Below, piece by piece: positions 37,187 to 45,900 of a stretch of DNA of 64,000 nt. Position 1 is the stretch's first letter, and the number at the start of each line of letters is the position of its first letter. Location: contig NZ_CP062946.1 of assembly GCF_014898095.1 (NCBI RefSeq), positions 1,364,001-1,428,000 on the forward strand. The letters run 5' to 3'. The DNA is from Thalassotalea sp. LPB0316 (GTDB lineage Bacteria; Pseudomonadota; Gammaproteobacteria; Enterobacterales; Alteromonadaceae). The notes under the pieces are model-generated. The model made no database searches, was not told where the DNA came from, and was given only the letters and a program-made list of their open reading frames with translations. Position numbers and translations under genes: made by a program.

Positions 37187-38140
37187 ATGTCAAGTCCTCC
37201 TCCTGAGTGTAAGTGCCCACCTGCTGGCTTGCCGGCATGGATGGGGACTTTCGCCGACTTAATGTCGCTCTTAATGTGTTTCTTTGTATTGTTACTTTCA
37301 TTTTCAGAAATGGACGTACTCAAGTTCAAGCAAATCGCTGGTTCGATGAAGTTCGCATTTGGTGTACAAAATAAAATTGAAGTCAAAGATATCCCCAAAG
37401 GCACCAGTGTTATTGCCCAAGAGTTTCGCCCTGGCCGCCCTGATCCAACACCGATTGAAGTTATTCAACAGCAAACAATTGAAATGACCCAGCAAATGCT
37501 CGAGTTTCAAGCCGGTGATGAAACATCTGCAGGTGGCCGCCAGGAACAGCGTGGTACGCAACGCGGTGGTCAGTCACAAAGCACTGCTGAGCAGTTATCT
37601 GCGCAACAAATGCAACAGGCGCAAGAAGAGTTAGAAAAAGCCCAACAGTCGGAAATTAATGAACTCGTTAAGAAAATCGCAGAGCAAATGGAAGAGCAAA
37701 TTCAAGACGGTGCGATAGAGCTTGAATCACTCGGCCAGCAAATTATTATTCGCATTCGCGAAAATGGCTCGTTTCCTTCGGGCTCAGCGTTTTTGCAGCC
37801 TAAGTTTAAACCGATTATTCAAGAAATTGGTGAGCTGTTAAATACAGTGCCAGGTGAAATTATGGTCTCAGGTAATACTGATGATCGCGGTATCAGCTCT
37901 GAGCTGTTTACTTCGAATTGGGATCTGTCGACTAAACGCGCCGTCGCCATTGCTCACGAACTCATCAAGGTACCCAACTTCGATGAAAGCCGCTTATTAG
38001 TTGTTGGCCATGCCGATACTAGGCCTTTAGTACCCAATACTAATGCGCTTAATCGTCGACGTAATCGCCGTGTTGAGATTTCAATCAACCAAGGCAAGGC
38101 AAAAGAAACTGATCCCATTTCATTAACTGAAGATCAGTAA
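37187..38140 (+). CDS. pomB: Sodium-driven flagellar stator subunit PomB
   Basis: A 317-residue MotB-family protein. A single helix (about 20-42) contains the ion-binding Asp24 (TFADLMSLLMCFFVLLLSFSE), the same position as in Vibrio PomB. A Gln-rich, low-complexity linker of about 100 residues (120-165) precedes the OmpA-like peptidoglycan-binding domain with SGNTDDRG and NRRRNRRVEISI. GGAGG precedes the ATG. A terminator follows at 38164. Confidence 0.95.
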   Translation: MSSPPPECKCPPAGLPAWMGTFADLMSLLMCFFVLLLSFSEMDVLKFKQIAGSMKFAFGVQNKIEVKDIPKGTSVIAQEFRPGRPDPTPIEVIQQQTIEMTQQMLEFQAGDETSAGGRQEQRGTQRGGQSQSTAEQLSAQQMQQAQEELEKAQQSEINELVKKIAEQMEEQIQDGAIELESLGQQIIIRIRENGSFPSGSAFLQPKFKPIIQEIGELLNTVPGEIMVSGNTDDRGISSELFTSNWDLSTKRAVAIAHELIKVPNFDESRLLVVGHADTRPLVPNTNALNRRRNRRVEISINQGKAKETDPISLTEDQ

Positions 38141-38163
38141 TTGCAGCCAGAGCAAATACATTA

Positions 38164-38193
38164 GAAGAGCTACTTTTAGGTAGCTCTTTTTTT
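38164..38193 (+). terminator. Rho-independent terminator after pomB
   Basis: Stem AGAGCTAC/GTAGCTCT-like with loop TTTTA and seven T. Confidence 0.85.
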
Positions 38194-38267
38194 GTACAAT
38201 TTATGACATGCCGTTAACGATGAATTCATGTATAATGCGCGCCAATTATTTTTAGGTGGTATGATTG

Positions 38268-39722
38268 ATGAAATTTATTGTTAAGTTACAAGCTGAGATC
38301 GCGATTAAATCTCGCCCTGTTCGCAAGCGTTTTACGAAGATCTTAGACTCTAATATTAAGAACGTATTAAGACGTGTTGATGAGCAAGTTACAACGCGTG
38401 TTAACTGGGATAATATTGAAGTTAACAGTAAAAACGAAACTCCTGAAAACCGCCAAAAACTCATCGATACGCTCAAGTGTATTCCCGGTGTTGCACAATT
38501 TATTGAAGTACAACAAAAAGACTTTGTTGATTTACACGATGCCTTTGAAAAAACCTTAGCAGTTCATGCTAAAACCATTGAGAACAAAACCTTTTGTGTT
38601 CGCATTAAGCGCACGGGTGAGCACGACTTTAATTCGTTAAAAGCCGAGCAATATATTGGCGGCGGCTTAAATCAAAGTGTTGAATCAGCGTCTGTTCGTT
38701 TGAAGAATCCACAAGAAACCATTCGTTTAGAAATTAACAAAGACAAGTTGTTTATCGTCACTGAGTTACACAAGGGCTTAGGTGGCTTTCCTATTGCAAC
38801 GCAAGAAGACGTTTTATCGTTGATGTCAGGTGGTTTTGACTCTGGCGTATCAAGTTATCAGATGATCAAAAAAGGCTCGCGCACCCATTTTTGTTTCTTT
38901 AATTTAGGTGGCTCAGCCCATGAAGTTGGCGTTAAACAAGTCAGCTACTACTTGTGGAATAAATTTGGTGCCTCGCACCGCGTAAAATTTTTCTCGGTAG
39001 ATTTTGCGCCGGTGGTAACAGAGATTTTAGAAAAAGTTGAAAATGGCCAAATGGGAGTTATTTTAAAGCGTATGATGATGCGTGCAGCGGCGAAAATTGC
39101 CGAAAAACGCGGTATTCAAGCATTAGTTACGGGTGAAGCACTTGGCCAAGTATCAAGCCAAACACTGACTAACCTCAACGTGATTGATCGCGTGACTGAC
39201 ACCTTAATCCTGCGCCCATTAACAGCCTACGACAAACAAGATATTATCGATATCGCCCGCCAAATCGGTACTGAAGATTTTGCTAAAACGATTCCTGAAT
39301 ACTGTGGGGTAATTTCGAAAAAACCCACGGTAAAAGCCGTGTTGAGTAAAATAGAAGCAGAAGAAGCTAACTTCGACTTCTCTATTCTAGATAAAGTGGT
39401 TGAAGATGTTGCTATTTACGATATTCGGGATATTGGCGAGGAGGCAGAAGCTGAAGTGCCGTCGATTGATGCGGTATCTGAGCTCGATGAAAATGCCGTG
39501 GTTATCGATATTCGCAGCCCTGAAGAAGAAGATGAAAACCCATTAGAAATTGACGGTATTACCGTTAAGCACGTACCTTTCTATAAGCTAGCTACTCATT
39601 TTGGTGACTTACCGCAAGATGTTGAGTATTACTTATATTGCGATCGTGGGGTGATGAGTCAACTTCAAGCACTGTATTTACACGATAATGGTTATAAGAC
39701 GGTTAAAGTGTATCGCCCTTAA
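38268..39722 (+). CDS. thiI: tRNA 4-thiouridine synthase / thiazole sulfur transferase ThiI
   Basis: A 484-residue enzyme. An N-terminal ferredoxin-like and THUMP region (to about 165) binds tRNA, the PP-loop [11 protein letters not shown] activates the uridine, and a C-terminal rhodanese domain (about 400-484) with YCDRGVMSQ holds the persulfide cysteine; the partner cysteine is in [11 protein letters not shown]. It makes s4U8 in tRNA and supplies sulfur for thiamine. The ATG at 38268 is seven bases after AGGTGG; a TTG one codon earlier is not preferred. A terminator follows. Confidence 0.97.
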   Translation: MKFIVKLQAEIAIKSRPVRKRFTKILDSNIKNVLRRVDEQVTTRVNWDNIEVNSKNETPENRQKLIDTLKCIPGVAQFIEVQQKDFVDLHDAFEKTLAVHAKTIENKTFCVRIKRTGEHDFNSLKAEQYIGGGLNQSVESASVRLKNPQETIRLEINKDKLFIVTELHKGLGGFPIATQEDVLSLMSGGFDSGVSSYQMIKKGSRTHFCFFNLGGSAHEVGVKQVSYYLWNKFGASHRVKFFSVDFAPVVTEILEKVENGQMGVILKRMMMRAAAKIAEKRGIQALVTGEALGQVSSQTLTNLNVIDRVTDTLILRPLTAYDKQDIIDIARQIGTEDFAKTIPEYCGVISKKPTVKAVLSKIEAEEANFDFSILDKVVEDVAIYDIRDIGEEAEAEVPSIDAVSELDENAVVIDIRSPEEEDENPLEIDGITVKHVPFYKLATHFGDLPQDVEYYLYCDRGVMSQLQALYLHDNGYKTVKVYRP

Positions 39723-39743
39723 CGTTTAAACCAATCCATTTCA

Positions 39744-39778
39744 AAGCCAGTTTATCGCATCGATAAGCTGGCTTTTTT
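39744..39778 (+). terminator. Rho-independent terminator after thiI
   Basis: Stem AAGCCAGTTTATCG/CGATAAGCTGGCTT with a run of six T, 22 bases after the stop. The rest of 39723-39958 is AT-rich and holds the unmarked promoter of the giant lipoprotein gene. Confidence 0.88.
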
Positions 39779-39958
39779 GTTCATACTGGTTTGAAATTTA
39801 GGTTGTGCACTTATTACTTTACAGTTTTTTAATCGTTTTTAGGTCATTCTTTTGTCGTTACTTGTGCGAGAGTTGTTCATCTGTTAAATTTTTGTAACAA
39901 ATTTACCTGTTGGTAAATTTTTCTAAACAAATAATAAAAATATATCAAAGGATTGCAG

Positions 39959-42900
39959 ATGAAATATCACAACCTTAAGCCGATTAGCGCTGCGGTTAAT
40001 GCTGGTTTGTTACTTATGCTTAGTGCGTGTAGTGGCGGCTCAGATGACCCGAAACCTGTAGTTGAACCGCCTCCTCCCCCACCACCTGAACCCACTTCAT
40101 TTAACGTAACAGTTATTGATGGTTATATTCGTGGTGCGATTGCTTATATCGATCTCAATGGTAATAAGCAATTAGACGAAGGTGAACCGTTTACCGAAAC
40201 CGTGGAAGGCGGTGAAGGTGTTATCGATACCACGGGCTTAGGGTTAGTACCTGAAAACGTTAGTGTCATTGTTGATATTCCTGCTGGTGCTGTTGATGAA
40301 AGCACGATTACCGAGGACAACCCTGATGGTGTGCCAATCTCTGAGGATGAGGCATTCCAGTTAGTGTCATTACCAGGTGAAAATGTAGCAACACCGGTTA
40401 CTACACTTATTTCTATGGTGGCTGGAGAAGAAGGTGATGTTGAAGCTGCAAAAGAAGAAGTTGCTGAGCAATTAGGTATTACCACCGATGAAGCATCAAG
40501 TGATTACATTGCCGATGAAAATGAAGAGCTTACTGTCCTTACGGAAGTGATGATTGCCAATGAAGTCATTCCTAAAAACGTAACAACTGATGTTGACTCA
40601 GCAGACGTTGTTGTCGCTACAGAAGTGACTTCAACGATTGCTGGCGTAATAGATAAGGCATACCAAGCCGGTACGTTAACAGCGCAAAAAGGTGTGATTA
40701 ATCAAGCTACGGCAGCGGTAACCTCCGCGGTTAACACAGTTACTCAAGAGCAAGGAGAGCAGCTAACTGGTATCGATAGTCAAGTGCTTGGTGATATCGT
40801 TGAGCAGGTGGCAGATGTTGCTAGCGATGCTTATGACAACTTAGTGACATCGGATCAAGAAGTAACAGAAGCTGAGCTTGCAAAAGCAAAAGTTAAGTCA
40901 AAAGTAGTCTCGAGTTCTGTTGCTAAAAATATTGTTGAGCAAGGTACATCAGAAGAAGGTTTGTCAGAACAAGCTGTAACTGGAATTAAAGCGTCTGCTG
41001 GTGTTATTGCCGAAGTAGTTGACGACCTTGTTGATGAGCAAGCTGAAAGTGAAGAAGGCTTGTCTGATGACGCAATTGAAGGTATCCAAGATGTGACTGA
41101 TATCATAACTGATGTTGTCGAAAAAATTGTCGCACAACAATCAGGTGGTGAAGAAGGTTTAACAGCAGAAGAAGTTGCTAATGTAGCCACAGCGATTGCC
41201 GTAGTAACCAAAGTAGTTGAACAAATTATCGAAAACAATGCGGGTCAAGAAGGTGGTGTCACGGTTGAAGATGTCACCGCTATTGCGCAACTTGTTGCCG
41301 AAGAAGCTGTTGAGCAAGTAGAAGAGTTAGCTGAAAGCGGTTTAACGGAAGAGGAGATCCAAGAAGAGATCTCTGACAACGCTACAGAAACAGCAGAAGA
41401 TCTAGAAGATGCGGTTAAGAATGACGTTGCTATCGATGATTTGGACGGCGATGGTATTGCCAATGATGAGGATGATGATATCGATGGCGACGGTGTTGCC
41501 AATGAAGATGACGCTTTGCCATTCAATGCCAATGAGTCTCAAGACAATGATAATGATGGCATTGGTAATAATGAAGATACCGATGACGATAATGATGGTG
41601 TCACAGATGAGAATGACGCATTCCCTCTCGATAAGTCGGAATTTAAAGATTCAGACCAAGATGGTATCGGGAACAATGCTGATACCGATGATGATAATGA
41701 TGGTGTTCTCGATGATGAAGATGCTTTCCCATTAGATCCTACGGAATCTGTCGATACTGATAACGATGGCGTTGGTAATAACAGTGACACCGATGATGAT
41801 AATGACGGTGCACTTGATGAGCAAGATAGTTTCCCATTAGACGGCACTGAATTTGAAGATACCGATGAAGATGGTATTGGTAACAATGCAGACGAAGATG
41901 ACGATAACGACGGCGTGCTAGATGATGATGATTTAGCTTCATTAAATCCTGATGTTAGTTATGGCGGATTAGCTGATGAGCTCAACAAGGGAACATTGTA
42001 CCTGCTGTGGGATGAATATCGCGAAGATGATTCTGGAGATCATTTTTATGACAGCTCAGACGTTGATTATGAAACCTTAACGATTGATCCTGAAACAAAA
42101 CAAGCAACGATCGTTGAGTACGAAATTGCCGACACTGACATCCCTGGTACAGTTAAGTTCGTAAAAAGTGACGACGATAACGACGGCGAACTATTCCTCA
42201 CTGCCGAAGGTTGGCAAGAGTATAAAAACGACTATGCGATTGTCGCTCAAAGCAAAGATGGCTCTACCACGTTTAAAAACGGCGTTGGAACAACAGTAAC
42301 CGTCACCGGACAAGCTCTAGAAGCTGATCTTAAGTCAATGCAAGCGGTGTTAAAAGATGCAGGCCTGACAGCTTGGTCGTTAAATGTAGATGAAAGTGCA
42401 AGTTTTGACAGCGAAGCAAAAATTTATATCGCTACGCATACCGTGCCGAATGATGAGTACAATATTAATTATGAGAAAGACTGTACTGATTGCGGCGCCG
42501 TTTGGACTGAACGCGACCAACAATTAACAGCACTTGACCAACTATTCTCAGATCAGCAATGGCATCCATCGCAAGATTCTGAACGCGGCTTGGTGAGAAT
42601 CGGCTATGAAAGCGACAGCGAAGATTATAATGAGCTTGCTGTTGAATTTATAAACTCCGATGAAGATAACGGTGCCATTAAGCTATTTGTTGATGATGAG
42701 AATGGTTATCGTCAGCTATCAGCCGATGGTCAATGGCGTATTGAGCAGGTTATGGGGCAGAACATTGTTCGTATTAGCTTACCTGAAAATGTTGAAGCGC
42801 TTGCCGGTTACGAAGTCAATGTTGAAGAAGTAGAAAATACCTTCTTTACCGTTGCGCGTGGCTATGTACGCCAAGGTCATATTACCCCTACTAATACCAG

Positions 42901-45900
42901 TGAAGTCGATGGCGTTTGGATCAATCAAGCCGCCTTTGACCAAATCATCGAAAACTTTAGCTTTGTTGACAGCGACAGCGATGGTACGCCTGATATCAGA
43001 GATAACGACGATGATAACGACGGCATCGCTGATTTTGATGATGCCTTTGCCCGTGATAATAAGTACTCATCTGATATCGATGGCGATGGTATTGCAGACA
43101 AGCTTGATACTGATATCGATGGTGACGGTGTTTTAAATGGCGATGATATCGCGCCTGAAAACGCAGATGTTGCTCAGGCGTTAGCGTTAACTGCTAATAC
43201 ACTTGCGAGTCAATATGTTGCTGAAAATGAGACGGGTATCGATGGCGGTGTAATTTCACTGTGGTCAGGTACACAAAACCACTTCTCATTTGATGAAAAT
43301 GGCGTCGGTGTATACTCAGGCTACCATGGTCAAGCAGACTTTACTTGGATAATAACTGATGACGCGTTAAAACTTGATTATACCTCTGAGGTGGCATCAA
43401 TTAGTTGGATGTCATTTATTGATTTAGTCGATTTAGGCTTGATCAGTATGCAAGATGCTAAAAATTACTGTTATGACTTAAATTGTAATGTTGAATTGCA
43501 AACATCGTTAGTGAGCTCAACGCTTTATTTAGTTGAAGACGAAGACGGTTTAGTTAAATTCTGGCAACAAGATGTGCGCCAGTACACGATACCAGCAGAT
43601 AGCTACGACAATAATCAATATCCGGGACTTGCCGATCTGCTAGCTAGTGGCAGCGTAGAGTCAGGCTATCAAGCTTCATACGTTGATCTTGATGTTGTTC
43701 AAGTCAATGCATTTGACGAAGCTAGTGTTGAAGGTGAGTGGGTCTTACCAACAGCAATTAATGAAGACAACCGTTTGCTTGCCGATTTAATTACTTTTAA
43801 TAGTGATGGTACAGCAACAACTAAAATTAACGAGTTAAGCCTAACATGGACGCTTGATAATGGAGTGTTAGCGCTATCAGGTGAACAGAACGGTAAAGCC
43901 GTTAGTTTAACTTATAGCCAGCTTGAGCAATATGCAGATGGTGTCGCCATTTTTGCTGAAATCTCTTATGGTGATGAAACCTTATATGGACATCATATGG
44001 GCATGAAGGCATCAGCTGAAGCAATTGACTTTACGCAAGTTAATCAATTCTTATTAAGCGGTGTTACCTTGGGCAATGCATATTCTGCGACAGGCTCTAC
44101 GGAGTTCCCGTTAGAAGATTTATTCGGTTTCTACTTCTACGATGATGGCGAGGTGAATCGCATCTTTGGTAGCACGTTGTTAGATGGCTATGATCCAGAG
44201 AGATGGAGCTGGCAACAAAATGAAGTAAGTACCATTGTTATGGAGCGATACAGAAGTAAAAATAACAATAGTTATTTAGATAGCTGTGTCGATGCATTAA
44301 CCGATGAGTGTTACGTCTGGCGCAATCGTAATTGGCAGCCAATTAAGCAAGTGGGCGATCGACTGTATGTCATGGAATGGTCTGTTTACGACCAAAATTT
44401 CGATCCACTGAATCCACAGTGGGTTAGTTTAATTCCTGCGCGTCTTGCTTTTTATGAAACTTACCAAAGTGATCTAGTTGATCAGCATATTAATCAAACG
44501 GATAAAGATTTAGATGGCATAGCTAACGAAGATGATGCGTTCCCAACTGATCGATATGAGTGGGCTGATACTGATAACGATGGTATTGGTAATAATGCTG
44601 ACAGCGACGACGATAACGACGGCGTATCGGATTGGAATGATGATTTCCCAGAAGACGCTGCAGAATCGGCAGATGCAGATGGTGACGGAGTTGGCGACAA
44701 TGCAGACAATGACGATGATAACGATGGTGTTGATGATAGTGTTGATTTAGATCCACTTGATCCGACTATCAGTGCTGGTCTTCTTATCGATGTATCAGAA
44801 TTTGCACCTAAATATATACGTTTGTCAGAGGGACATTTAACCCAACCAAGTATTTCTATGGGCCAAATAACGGGCGAAATCTTTACGTTTGATTTTGAAA
44901 ACGATCAAGTAGGTAAGGTGCAATCGCCTGATGGCTCAATGGATTTCACATACGTTGATGCGGGTGCCCACGATCGTTTAGATTATACGAGTAACAATGT
45001 CGAAGTTCGCAGTATGTCATTCGATGATTTACGTCTATATAGAAATATATCAGCAGAACAAGAAGCGCTATATATTTCAAATTATCAACGTACAGATGTA
45101 GACGTCATCGTTACGCAAGTTCGAGCAGAAATTGTTTGGCTTGAAAACGGTGATACGCAAGATCGATTCTGGTGGACAGATGTTGAGCGTTGGCAAGTTA
45201 AAGACGACATAGCACGAGAAATTTTATTTGGCGCTATAGATGCAGAGCCAATAGAGTTTAAACCTCATAGCTATGAAGTCGTATTAACGGAATTCGATAG
45301 TTTAACAATAGAAGACTATAGCGCTGAAGAAGTTGTCGGTAGCTGGGGCTTACCTGTAACCTTCGATAACAGTCCTCAACAAAGTTATCAGGCTCTGATT
45401 GGAGACTATGCGACATTTGAAGCTAACGGCACAGGTTCAACATTAATTACCGAAGCAAGCTTTGACTGGCAAGTTGTTGATGGCAAGCTTGTTGTCTCGT
45501 ATGACGAAGGCGCAACCATTGAAATACAACGTATTGAGTCAACTGAAGGTGGTGATGTAGTCATCGCAACGACAACAGTTAACGACATCGATTACAGTGT
45601 TGTTCGCTTATCTTCGAAAGCATCAAGCGATGCAGACTACAATAATTTTGTTGGTCACTATTTAATGAATAGTTTCACCTTAACCGATAGCAATGCTTAT
45701 GATGAAAATGGCGAAATTATTTTATCTAACTACTTCGGCTATAGGTTATACGACGATAACACTGCTGATCGCATAACCGATGGTGCGTTTGATATGGAAT
45801 CAGGTGTCGGCGTAACACCATGGAAGTGGCGTGAAGTTTCAACAAATGAAATTATCCTTAACGCTAATGCCTCATTAGATCCATACTCTGGCTATGTTCA

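Noticed and set aside
41409..41886. Overlapping open frames on both strands rich in Met/Ile/Thr or Ser/Pro/Leu
   Set aside because: They are frame shadows of the aspartate-rich repeats in the giant lipoprotein gene.
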